Source: Akkermansia muciniphila
Lineage (GTDB): Bacteria; Verrucomicrobiota; Verrucomicrobiia; Verrucomicrobiales; Verrucomicrobiaceae
Direction of reading: 5' to 3'
Assembly (NCBI GenBank): GCA_945863205.1
Contig: CAMAZK010000007.1
Location: forward strand, 1 to 46,543
DNA length: 46,543 nucleotides
Part shown: positions 17,293-25,645 of the stretch, piece after piece
How the letters are laid out: each line of letters starts with the position of its first letter
Position numbering within the stretch: position 1 is the stretch's first letter
The notes under the pieces: generated by a model
Database searches by the model: none
Told to the model about the DNA's origin: nothing
The model's input: only the letters and a program-made list of their open reading frames with translations
Position numbers and translations under genes: made by a program

Positions 17293-17413
17293 AGATGGGG
17301 CGTGGTTGGGCAGTGAGAAAACAGGGGGGCGGCTATAAAGGCGGGGGCTGGAAGTTTGTCAATCAATCCTCCCGATGAGCAAGGAAGGCCGGGCTGGCCT
17401 CGCGGGATGCGGG

Positions 17414-17543
17414 AAATGACGAAGCCAGATTTCAAAATGCCAGACGAAGGCCTGAGCGGAGGTGGAACCCACCGTCACAGTCGGACGGCTCTATTTTCCG
17501 CATTCGGACTTAATTCGTCATTCGGTTTTACTCATTCGTCATT
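17414..17543. repeat. Intergenic heptamer repeat element (copy 5)
   Basis: In the spacer between the aminotransferase and rsmB, AATGACGAA at 17415-17423 pairs with TTCGTCATT at 17535-17543, and another TTCGTCATTCGG lies near 17514-17525. This is the same family as the other intergenic repeats. Confidence 0.7.
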
Positions 17544-17566
17544 CGGCGGCATCGCTAGTTCCCAAC

Positions 17567-18811
17567 ATGTCACGCGCCCCCTCACATCTCCCGCCACGCC
17601 GCCAGCCCGCTGTCCCCATTCGCGGAATGGCTCTGGACGTCCTCGGCGAATGGGCCGGGGGCGGGCGCTTCGCCGCAGATCTCATGGATCACGTCCAGCG
17701 CGACTGCCACCTCAGCCTGCCGGACGCCGCCTTTCTGCGGGACATCGTCCTGACCACCCTGCGGAATCTTTCCCTGCTGGACCATTGGATCGCCGTGCTG
17801 ACCGAAAACAAGCACCTCGACCACCGCAGCCGCTGGGGCCTGCGCATCGGCCTCTGCCAGCTTTTGATCCTCAAAGTCTCCGAGCATGCCGCTGTGAACG
17901 AAACGGTGGCCGCCACCGGCCGCGCCCGCAGCCTCATCAATGCCGTCCTGCGTCGTGCCTGCCGCGAATCCGCCGAACTGCTCGCCCTGGTGGACACCCT
18001 GCCGCTCGAAACACGCACCTCGCACCCGAAGTGGCTCATTGAGCACTGGCTCGGCCTTTTCGGCGAAGCCAAAACGACCGCCCTCTGCGAGTGGAATCAG
18101 GTCCCCGCGCCGATCTGCGCTCGTATCAACCGCCTATATCCGCAGGCGGACGCCAGCCCGGACGATTTCATCATCTGTGACCAGTTGCCGCGTGAAGACC
18201 TCTCCGTCGGCAAGGTTTACATGCAGGATCCCAGCACCGCCATCGCTCCGCGCCTGCTCGACCCGCAGCCCGGCCAGCGCGTCCTCGACGCCTGTGCCGC
18301 GCCCGGCGGCAAGACCGCCCTGCTCGCCCAGCTCATGAACAACACGGGCGAGATCATCGCCTGCGATGTCGCCCCCGGTCGTCTGCGTCGCCTGGAGGGC
18401 AATCTGCAGCGCCTCCACGTCACGAACGCCCACATTGAGCAGCACGACTGGTCCTCGCCGGAGATTCCGGCCTTCGCGCAGGACGGCTTCGACCGCCTCC
18501 TGCTGGACGTCCCCTGCTCGAACACCGGCGTCATGCGCCGCCGCGTCGATGTGCGCTGGAGGCTCGCGCCCGAGGACATCACCGCGCAGGTGCAAACGCA
18601 GACTGAACTCCTCAAAAATTGCCTCCGCGTCCTCAAGCCCGGCGGCATCCTCGTTTACAGCACCTGCAGCATCGAGCCCGCGGAAAACGAACAACTCGTC
18701 GCCAAGGTGCTCGACTCGACTCCCGGCTACGAACCCGTCAAAGTGCAGCTCAGCTTCCCCCCGGACGATCAGATGGACGGAGCCTTCGCCGCAGCCATCC
18801 GACGCGTTTGA
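17567..18811 (+). CDS. rsmB: 16S rRNA (cytosine-967-C5)-methyltransferase RsmB-like
   Basis: 414 residues. An N-terminal NusB-like helical domain (about 20-150) precedes a Rossmann methyltransferase domain. SAM-binding motif I is VLDACAAPGGKTALL at 239-253, and the two RNA m5C catalytic cysteines are Cys317 in DVPCSNTG and Cys367 in YSTCSIEP. It should methylate C967 (E. coli numbering) of 16S rRNA. The start at 17567 is preferred over an in-frame ATG at 17462, whose extra residues are the heptamer-repeat spacer translated. The fmt gene, often a partner, is not next to it here. Confidence 0.9.
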   Translation: MSRAPSHLPPRRQPAVPIRGMALDVLGEWAGGGRFAADLMDHVQRDCHLSLPDAAFLRDIVLTTLRNLSLLDHWIAVLTENKHLDHRSRWGLRIGLCQLLILKVSEHAAVNETVAATGRARSLINAVLRRACRESAELLALVDTLPLETRTSHPKWLIEHWLGLFGEAKTTALCEWNQVPAPICARINRLYPQADASPDDFIICDQLPREDLSVGKVYMQDPSTAIAPRLLDPQPGQRVLDACAAPGGKTALLAQLMNNTGEIIACDVAPGRLRRLEGNLQRLHVTNAHIEQHDWSSPEIPAFAQDGFDRLLLDVPCSNTGVMRRRVDVRWRLAPEDITAQVQTQTELLKNCLRVLKPGGILVYSTCSIEPAENEQLVAKVLDSTPGYEPVKVQLSFPPDDQMDGAFAAAIRRV

Positions 18812-18968
18812 GCGAGGAAACCGCAACCCGTCGGCAGCCAAGCCGATCCAGATTCAAAGGCGGTGCGCAGCCCCGCCCGTGTTGCATTCGCCGCCCCAAG
18901 ACGCCGAGCTGAAACTTGTTCACAGCGAATTCGTTTATTCACAGGAAAAAGGAGCCGAAAAATCCCAC

Positions 18969-19002
18969 ATCTTGGTTCGGATGTCTTAAATAACCCCAAG
19001 AT
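18969..19002. promoter_or_regulatory. Possible regulatory inverted repeat upstream of smc
   Basis: In the 290 bp spacer between rsmB and smc, ATCTTGG (18969-18975) and CCAAGAT (18996-19002) form a 7 bp inverted pair about 100 bp ahead of the smc start, in an A/T-rich patch likely to hold the promoter. Whether it is an operator or part of a terminator cannot be told; nothing else stands out in the spacer. Confidence 0.25.
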
Positions 19003-19101
19003 AGGGTAAAAATCGGGCTTCTCGGTTGCGGGCATGGCACGCGGGATGGTTCACTCCACCCCAGCACACGTTTTCAGACATCCGTCAGCCCCTTTCCCTC
19101 C

Positions 19102-22100
19102 ATGTATCTCAAGAGCCTCACCCTTCACGGTTTCAAGTCCTTCGCGGACAAGACCCACTTTGAGTTTCACAAAGGCGTCACCGGCATCGTCGGCCCGAAC
19201 GGCTGCGGCAAGTCGAACGTCGTCGATGCCATCCGCTGGGTGCTCGGCGAGACCTCAGCCAAGGCTCTGCGTGGCGATGAAATGGCCGACGTCATCTTCA
19301 ACGGCACCGACAAGCGCAAGCCCGTCGGCCTTGCCGAAGTCACGCTCACCATGGCCGACTGCGAAGAGTCGCTGAAGGTCGATTTCAATGAGGTCGCCCT
19401 CACCCGCCGCGTCTTCCGCGACGGTCGCAGCGAGTACCGCCTGAACAATACCGTCTGCCGCCTCAAGGACATCCATGAACTCATCGCCGGCACCGGCATC
19501 GGCCGCGCCGCTTACTCGATCATGGCGCAGGGCCAGATCGACATGCTCCTGAGTTCGAAGCCTGAGGACCGGCGCACCGTTTTCGAAGAAGCCTCCGGCA
19601 TCACCAAGTTCAAATCGCAGAAAAAGGAGGCGCTGCGCAAACTCGAATACACCGAGGCGAACCTGCTCCGCGTGGCGGACATCATCGCGGAAGTGAAACG
19701 CCAGATGGGCACCCTGCAGCGCCAGGCCGCGAAGGCACGCCGCTACCAGACGCTGCTGGAGGACACGCGCCTGCTCGACACCCACCTCGCCCACAAGCAG
19801 TACACCGAATTCAGCGGAGAGAAGTCCGAGGCTGAAAACCAGGCGCGCATGCTCGCCGGCCAGATCGAGGAACTGCAGCAAAAACTGCGCACCGCCGAAG
19901 CGGAGGCCGCACAGACGCGCGAAGCCTACCACGCGCTCGAGTCGCAGATCAGCCAGGCACGCCAGCAGGCGCAGGAGCTCCGCTCCCAGATGGTCAGCGC
20001 GGAGGGCCGCATCGGCTTCAACAACGAACGCAACGAAGAGCTGGAAGGACGCATCCGCCAGAACGAGGAGCAGATCGCGGCGAACGCGGAACTCCTCGAC
20101 CAGGCGCGGCGTGACCTCGCCAGTGCCGATGAGCAACTGCTCGCCATCACGGACAACATCCAGACCCGCCAGCTCGCGGTCAACGAGCACGCCGGTCAGC
20201 ATCAGAACATCATCCCGGAGCGCAACCGCCTCGAAAGCGACCGCCGCGCCATTCGCGAATCCATCCGTCAGTTCGAAGGCCAGATCGCCTCCAGTGAGGC
20301 ACGCGCCCAGTCCCTCAGCAGCCAGATCTCCGCCGACCGCCAGCGCCACGAATCCCTCGCGCACGACCGGCAGACGGCGGCCCAGGTGCGCGAGACCAGC
20401 CAGATCGAATTCGACGAGCTGCAGCGCAACATCCAGGAACTCGAAGAAACCCGCAATCAACTCGACGAAAAGGCCAAGGACTGCGCCCGCGAGATCATCG
20501 AGCGCCGCCGCCAGCGCGACGCGATGAACAACGAGCTCAATGACCTCCAGCGCAACCTCACGCAGCGGAAGTCTCGCCTCGAAGTCATCGAGCAGCTCCT
20601 CCAGAAAGGCGAAGGCCTCTCCTCCGGCACTCAGAAGGTCCTCAGCGGCCTCGACAATCCTGAAGTCTATTCCACCGGCGTGCGCGGCCTGCTGGCCTCC
20701 AGCATCGAAGTGGAGCCGGCTTTCATCCCAGCGATCGAGGCCGCGCTCAAAGACCATCTCCAGGCCGTTCTTCTCACCGAAAGCGAACTCGCCGCCCAGA
20801 TCATCGACCGCCTCACCGATCACAAGATGGGCCGCGCCGCGCTCGTGCCGCACGACTTCTGCCTGCTGCGCCGCAGCGCTGACCGCGAACTCATGCCCGC
20901 CGGAGCCGTCGCCTGGGCCACGGACAAGGTGCGCGTGAAAAGCGGCGTGCAGAGCCTCATCGACCACCTGCTTCACAACGTACTTATCGTTGACGATCTG
21001 CACACCGCCCTGCGTCTGAAGCGGGAGATGCCCCACCTCGCCATCGCCACGCTGCGCGGAGAATTCATCACCTCCGACGGCATCATCACCGGGGGCGCCA
21101 GCAAGGAAGAGGAAACCTCCACCCTGCGTCGCGAGGCGGAGGTGCGGCAGTTGCGCAGCGAGGTGGAGACGCTCGAACTTCAGTTCATGGAGAAGGAAGA
21201 CGCTGTGAACACCGTCAGCGCCCAACTCGAAGACATGCAGCGGGAAGAAGTCTCCCTCCGCGAGCAGAGCCAGCGTGCCCGCGAAGGTTTCTCCCAGTTC
21301 CAGGGCAAGATCAGCGTCGTCCAACGCGCCCTTCAGCAAGCCACCGCGAAGCTTGAGAGCATCGAGTGGGATCAAAACCAGATCGGCGAGCGCATCAGCG
21401 CATCAGAAGGGCAGATCCAGCAGCTACGCGAGGCCGCCGCCATCGCCCAGGAACAGCTCGAAACCTCCCGCATCCGTGAAGGCGAGCTCGAACTCGAAAT
21501 GGAGGCCTTCCTCCGCCGGGAACTCGAATCCAGCGAGCGCCTCAGCGAGCTGCGCACCGCCCTCGCGCTGGAACAGAGCGCACTGCAATCCATCGAGCGC
21601 CAAAAGACACCGCTCTCCGTCCGCCTTCAGGAGCTGCAGGCCGGCATGAACCGCTTCGCCGAGGAGATGAACACCTGGCGCGTCCGCATCCAGCAAAACG
21701 AGGCCGAAAACGCCCGCTACCAGGAGCAGATCGAATCCCAGCGCGGCACGATCGAAGCCATCGAAGAGCACCTGCAGTCGAAAACCGACGAACGCGCCGG
21801 ATTGTTCGAGCAGGTCAGCCAGCTCGAAACCCAGCTCTCCCAGCTGCGTCAGAGCTACAACGGCCTCAACGAATCCCGCAACCGCGCTGAAGTCACCCTC
21901 ACCCGAGTCGATCTCCGCCTCGAAAACCTCATCAACCAGGTCCAGGAGCGCTACAGCTTCCACATCGACGCCTTCGAACCCGACTACCACGTGCTGATGG
22001 TCACCATCGAAGAGCAGAAGAAGAACCGCAGCCGCGGCAGAAAGGCCGCCGAAAGCAGCTCTGCATCCGAGAGCAACGAAGAAGCGACCTCCGACGAAGC

Positions 22101-23046
22101 ACCCCAAGCGGACGTGATGGCGGAAAACGCCATCGAAGCGCCGGAAGCGGAGGCAGAACCCGAAATCCGCGCCATCTCCAACCGCGATGACGATGACGCC
22201 GTGGACATCGACGACGTCGTCATTCCAGGCCAGGAAGCCGAGCCCGACTGGGCCTTCGTCATGGAAGTCGTCTATGAACTCCGCCAGAAGCTCGAAGGCA
22301 TCGGCCCCGTCAATCTCGACGCCATCCAGGAGTTCGAAGAACTCGAAGAACGTCACAACTTCCTTGAGACCCAGCACAACGATCTCGTGAAGTCCAAGGA
22401 CGAACTGCTGCAGGTCATCGCCAAGATCAACGAGACCACGAAGACCATGTTCAGCGAGACCTTCACGCTCGTGCGCGGCTTCTTCCATGAGAACTTCAAA
22501 GAGCTCTTCGGCCCGCAGGCCAAAGCCGACCTCATGCTGGTGGATGAATCCGATCCGCTCGAGTCCGGCATCGAAATCATCGCCAAACCGCCGGGCAAGA
22601 AGCTCCAGACCATCAGCCTCCTCTCCGGTGGCGAGCGCAGCATGACCGCCGTGGCGCTGCTCTTCTCCATCTATCAGGTGAAGCCCTCCCCCTTCTGCGT
22701 GCTGGACGAGCTCGATGCCCCGCTCGACGAGACCAACATCGGCCGCTTCCTCAAGATGCTCGACAAGTTCATCGACAACTCGCAGTTCATCATCGTCACG
22801 CACAACAAGCGCACCATGAGCCGCGCGGACGTGATCTACGGCGTCACCATGCAGGAGTTCGGCGTGTCCAAGCCCGTCGGCGTCCGCATGACCACCGAGG
22901 ACAAACGCAGCACCACCAAGACCGCCGAGGAACTGCAGCTCGAAGCCCCCGCCGACCGCCCACGCATTGAAAGCATGGATGAGCAGCAGGAGCGGCTCAC
23001 CGAAATCGAAGAGCAGGAGGAGGAATCTCCCGCCGTGCTGGTGTAG
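19102..23046 (+). CDS. smc: Chromosome segregation protein SMC (extended)
   Basis: 1314 residues, about 130 more than the usual 1170-1190. SMC dimers with ScpA and ScpB organise and separate chromosomes. Walker A is GPNGCGKS (31-38), the hinge is about 503-670 between two long coiled coils, the ABC signature LLSGGERS starts near 1173 and Walker B with its catalytic acid (CVLDELDAPLDE) is near 1198. Two additions are unusual: an acidic, low-complexity insert at about 973-1046 in the C-terminal coiled coil, shortly before the ATPase head, and an acidic tail of about 60 residues after the head. scpA and scpB are not nearby. Confidence 0.95.
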   Translation: MYLKSLTLHGFKSFADKTHFEFHKGVTGIVGPNGCGKSNVVDAIRWVLGETSAKALRGDEMADVIFNGTDKRKPVGLAEVTLTMADCEESLKVDFNEVALTRRVFRDGRSEYRLNNTVCRLKDIHELIAGTGIGRAAYSIMAQGQIDMLLSSKPEDRRTVFEEASGITKFKSQKKEALRKLEYTEANLLRVADIIAEVKRQMGTLQRQAAKARRYQTLLEDTRLLDTHLAHKQYTEFSGEKSEAENQARMLAGQIEELQQKLRTAEAEAAQTREAYHALESQISQARQQAQELRSQMVSAEGRIGFNNERNEELEGRIRQNEEQIAANAELLDQARRDLASADEQLLAITDNIQTRQLAVNEHAGQHQNIIPERNRLESDRRAIRESIRQFEGQIASSEARAQSLSSQISADRQRHESLAHDRQTAAQVRETSQIEFDELQRNIQELEETRNQLDEKAKDCAREIIERRRQRDAMNNELNDLQRNLTQRKSRLEVIEQLLQKGEGLSSGTQKVLSGLDNPEVYSTGVRGLLASSIEVEPAFIPAIEAALKDHLQAVLLTESELAAQIIDRLTDHKMGRAALVPHDFCLLRRSADRELMPAGAVAWATDKVRVKSGVQSLIDHLLHNVLIVDDLHTALRLKREMPHLAIATLRGEFITSDGIITGGASKEEETSTLRREAEVRQLRSEVETLELQFMEKEDAVNTVSAQLEDMQREEVSLREQSQRAREGFSQFQGKISVVQRALQQATAKLESIEWDQNQIGERISASEGQIQQLREAAAIAQEQLETSRIREGELELEMEAFLRRELESSERLSELRTALALEQSALQSIERQKTPLSVRLQELQAGMNRFAEEMNTWRVRIQQNEAENARYQEQIESQRGTIEAIEEHLQSKTDERAGLFEQVSQLETQLSQLRQSYNGLNESRNRAEVTLTRVDLRLENLINQVQERYSFHIDAFEPDYHVLMVTIEEQKKNRSRGRKAAESSSASESNEEATSDEAPQADVMAENAIEAPEAEAEPEIRAISNRDDDDAVDIDDVVIPGQEAEPDWAFVMEVVYELRQKLEGIGPVNLDAIQEFEELEERHNFLETQHNDLVKSKDELLQVIAKINETTKTMFSETFTLVRGFFHENFKELFGPQAKADLMLVDESDPLESGIEIIAKPPGKKLQTISLLSGGERSMTAVALLFSIYQVKPSPFCVLDELDAPLDETNIGRFLKMLDKFIDNSQFIIVTHNKRTMSRADVIYGVTMQEFGVSKPVGVRMTTEDKRSTTKTAEELQLEAPADRPRIESMDEQQERLTEIEEQEEESPAVLV

Positions 23047-23075
23047 CAGCGGAACCTCGTCAAGAATTCAACGAC

Positions 23076-23109
23076 CAAGAGGGTCAAGGTCTCGGCCTTG
23101 ACCCTCTTG
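23076..23109. terminator. Strong hairpin after smc
   Basis: A perfect 14 bp stem, CAAGAGGGTCAAGG at 23076-23089 against its complement at 23096-23109, with a 6 nt loop (TCTCGG), lies 30 bp after the smc stop and 31 bp before the enolase-superfamily gene. There is no T run, so it may act as a rho-independent-like terminator, an mRNA-stability element or a regulatory site. The motif GTCTCGGCC of its loop region occurs again 20 bp downstream (23112-23120). Confidence 0.55.
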
Positions 23110-23139
23110 ACGTCTCGGCCGTTGACGCTCCTATCACCC

Positions 23140-24585
23140 ATGACCTTCACCATCGAAGCCTTCCAGTTCCACGTCCTGCCCATGCGCACGCGGTTTCCGT
23201 TCAAGTATGGCATCGCCAGCATGAGCGCCCTGCCGCATCTGTTTGTGACGGCGGACCTGGTCGTGGATGGAAAAGCGGTGAGCGGAATCGCCAGTGAGGG
23301 CCTGCCGCCGAAGTGGTTCACGAAGGATCCGGATACGCCGTTCGAGGTCGATCTCGCGGAGATGATCGCGGTGATTCAGAATGCCTCGCGCATCGCACGG
23401 CTCGCGGCGGAGAAGGAGACGGGCTTCTTCGCCTGGTGGCAGAATCTGTATGCCGAGCAGACGAACTGGGCGCAGGTCAAGGCGGTGCCGCCCCTGCTGG
23501 CGAATCTGGGCGTCAGCTTGACCGAACGCGCGGTGCTCGATGGCCTGTGCAAGGCACTGGGCCAGCCGCTGCATGCCGTGCTGCGTTCGGACGTGCTCGG
23601 CATTGATCTCGGTGCGGTGCGCGAGGAACTGCGAGGCCTGCGCGTGAGCGATGTCATTGCGCCGCAGCCGCTCGCACGCCTGTTTGCGCGGCACACCGTC
23701 GGCTTGGGCGATCCACTCACCGCAGCGGACGGCACACTGGACGACGGACTGCCCTACACGCTGGAGGAAAACATCCGCGCCTATGGCCTGCGCTACTTCA
23801 AGATCAAGGTCTGCGGCAAGCCGGAGACCGATCTGCCGCGCCTGCGCGAGATCACCCGCATCATCACCGCCAATTGCCCGGACGGCTTTCACGCCACGCT
23901 GGATGGCAACGAGCAGTTCGACGACCTCGCCAGCTTCCGCGACTTCTACGCCACGCTCAGCGCCGATTCCGCGCTCGCGCCCTTGTTTCAGCGCCTGCTC
24001 TTGATCGAGCAACCCCTGCACCGATCCAAGGCCTTGAACGAAGACGTCGCCGACACACTGCGTTCCTGGACTGACGGCCCCGGCATGATCATTGATGAAA
24101 GCGACGGTTCCCTGGCTGACCTGCCGCGCGCCCTCGACCTCGGCTATCGCGGCACCAGTCACAAGAACTGCAAAGGCATCGTCAAAGGCATCGCCAACGC
24201 CGCCCTGCTTCAAAAACGCACCCCCGTCATTCGCGGCGGCCCCCTGCTCAGCGGCGAGGACCTCGCCAACGTCGGCCCCGTCGCCCTGCTGCAGGACCTC
24301 AGCATCATGGCCCTGCTCGGCATCACGCATGTCGAGCGCAACGGCCACCACTACTTCCGCGGCCTCAGCATGCACTCCTCCGCCACGCAGGACGCCATGC
24401 TCCAGCAACACGCCGGTCTCTATCATCGCCACGCCGAAGGCTTCGCCACCCTGCGCATCGAAAACGGCTCCCTCGATCTGCAATCCGTCAACGCCGCCCC
24501 CTTCGGCTGCGGCATCACCCTCGACGTCACGCCCTTCGAACCCCTCAACGCCTGGATCAAACGCGGCGGGATGGGGGAAATGTAA
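23140..24585 (+). CDS. Enolase-superfamily enzyme (mandelate racemase/muconate lactonizing type)
   Basis: 481 residues, longer than the usual 360-400. The barrel-type active-site pattern is present: Lys221 and Lys223 in FKIKVCG, Asp255 in TLDGNEQ, Glu290 in IEQPL, Asp319-Glu320 in IIDESDG and a Lys near 342 in SHKNCKG. The order K-x-K, D, E, D/E, K matches the muconate-lactonizing/dipeptide-epimerase subgroup, which abstracts a proton next to a carboxylate. The extra length comes from a longer N-terminal capping region and C-terminal extension. The reaction is unknown. The start at 23140 follows the hairpin; an in-frame ATG at 23098 lies inside it. Confidence 0.8.
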   Translation: MTFTIEAFQFHVLPMRTRFPFKYGIASMSALPHLFVTADLVVDGKAVSGIASEGLPPKWFTKDPDTPFEVDLAEMIAVIQNASRIARLAAEKETGFFAWWQNLYAEQTNWAQVKAVPPLLANLGVSLTERAVLDGLCKALGQPLHAVLRSDVLGIDLGAVREELRGLRVSDVIAPQPLARLFARHTVGLGDPLTAADGTLDDGLPYTLEENIRAYGLRYFKIKVCGKPETDLPRLREITRIITANCPDGFHATLDGNEQFDDLASFRDFYATLSADSALAPLFQRLLLIEQPLHRSKALNEDVADTLRSWTDGPGMIIDESDGSLADLPRALDLGYRGTSHKNCKGIVKGIANAALLQKRTPVIRGGPLLSGEDLANVGPVALLQDLSIMALLGITHVERNGHHYFRGLSMHSSATQDAMLQQHAGLYHRHAEGFATLRIENGSLDLQSVNAAPFGCGITLDVTPFEPLNAWIKRGGMGEM

Positions 24586-24643
24586 AATGGTAGGATGCGT
24601 TCAGGATGAAGCTGTGACTCGTTCGCCAGGACGCTTTCGCGAA

Positions 24644-25279
24644 CTACCTCACGATCAATTTCCCCTGCACCCGTGCCGCTTCGATCACATTGCGGTTGGC
24701 CGTGAAAAGAGTGATGCCGCTGACGGTGCAGAAATCGCCATCGTCGGTAAGGATGTGTGGATTTCCGGCGGCTCGGACGGATTGCAGGAAGTAGAGATCG
24801 TGGCCGTCGAGAGGAAACAAGGCGCTGTCTGAGCTGGCCTGAGTTGCGGCGGCTTCATCCAGCACCAGTGGCGGTTGCAGGCACTGGCTGCCGTTGGCTC
24901 CGACATCCTGCCATGCGGTCTGGATCACCTTCGCCACCCTTGCTCTCTCGGCGGCATTGTTGTGGCGGTATTCTTTCGCCGTGGTGTAGCCAGGAATAGC
25001 TCCTGCTTGTTTGGCGATCTCGTATTCCATTTTCTCGATCTGGTGGCCGAGTTCAGAGAGTTGCAGCGGGCTCCAGGAAATGGTGCAGCCCTGACGATAG
25101 CAGTGTTGGAGATACTTGATATAGGGCGCGCTTTGCTGCTGCCGCCTCGGGTCCATGGTCGCGCTCGAATACGTCATCCAGAACCAGACATTCGTGTCCA
25201 CCCAAAACTTGTCCGACGCCTTCGGCGCGTCGGTTCGTAGATCGACCACCGTTGCTTCGACCTTGAAGGCAATGGCCAT
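24644..25279 (-). CDS. PIN-domain protein, probable ribonuclease of the RM-linked module
   Basis: 211 residues. PIN-fold acidic residues are visible in order: Asp28 in VDTNVWFWM, Glu76 in LSELGHQ, Asp161 in LDGHDLYFLQ and the acids 179-182 in ILTDDGDF, so the metal site looks intact. PIN proteins are mostly single-strand RNA nucleases (VapC toxins, rRNA/tRNA cutters). It is longer than VapC (about 130 residues) and has no antitoxin of a known type beside it. It overlaps the DUF4325 gene by one base (TGATG) and is the last gene of the hsdR-hsdM-hsdS run. It might be an effector controlled by the two genes before it; this is inferred. Confidence 0.75.
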   Translation of the reverse strand: MAIAFKVEATVVDLRTDAPKASDKFWVDTNVWFWMTYSSATMDPRRQQQSAPYIKYLQHCYRQGCTISWSPLQLSELGHQIEKMEYEIAKQAGAIPGYTTAKEYRHNNAAERARVAKVIQTAWQDVGANGSQCLQPPLVLDEAAATQASSDSALFPLDGHDLYFLQSVRAAGNPHILTDDGDFCTVSGITLFTANRNVIEAARVQGKLIVR

Positions 25280-25626
25280 CAGGCTTCGACCGCGTGCTGT
25301 TCCATGACCGAGTCCACGGCCCTCTGATACACGGGGTCGCTAAAATACTTTTCCCCGACCTCCAGGCTGCGGGCGAGGGTTTCCACCGCATGCTGCGGCA
25401 GATTGAGGATCTTCATCTTGCTGCGGAGTTCCTCGCGGCTGTAGTCCTTCAGCAACGCGGCAATGCTGCCGTTGAAGTATGGCGACATGTGAACACGGGT
25501 GCCGACGAAATCGAGTTCCACCGGCTCGCTGCCGATAAGGGCCGGGCGCAGTTTGTTGAGCAGTGCTTCCCCGTCTTCATAGGTCATGCAGAGCTCGCCG
25601 GTGATGTTGGTGACGTTGAGTTTCAT
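25279..25626 (-). CDS. DUF4325 STAS-like protein
   Basis: 115 residues. The strand VELDFVGTRVHMSPYFNGSIAALL (residues about 36-59) followed by the helix-strand EELRSKMKILNL is the DUF4325 pattern, a domain described as STAS-like. STAS proteins such as SpoIIAA are partners of GHKL anti-sigma kinases such as SpoIIAB and are switched by phosphorylation of a Ser or Thr; Ser48 or Ser54 of this protein lies in the matching loop. A GHKL ATPase gene ends 19 bp upstream, and the PIN gene begins inside this gene's stop codon. The start is the ATG at 25624-25626; an upstream in-frame ATG would overlap the ATPase gene. Confidence 0.75.
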   Translation of the reverse strand: MKLNVTNITGELCMTYEDGEALLNKLRPALIGSEPVELDFVGTRVHMSPYFNGSIAALLKDYSREELRSKMKILNLPQHAVETLARSLEVGEKYFSDPVYQRAVDSVMEQHAVEA

Positions 25627-25645
25627 GGTTAGTTGGGAGAATTGA

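Noticed and set aside
19255..21375. A minus-strand open frame of about 706 codons inside smc
   Set aside because: Antisense to SMC coiled coil; repetitive Leu/Glu/Val mirror composition and no domain.
24644..25279. PIN gene as an ordinary VapC toxin of a VapBC pair
   Set aside because: It is longer than VapC and its upstream neighbour is a DUF4325 STAS-like protein, not an AbrB, RHH or Phd-type antitoxin.
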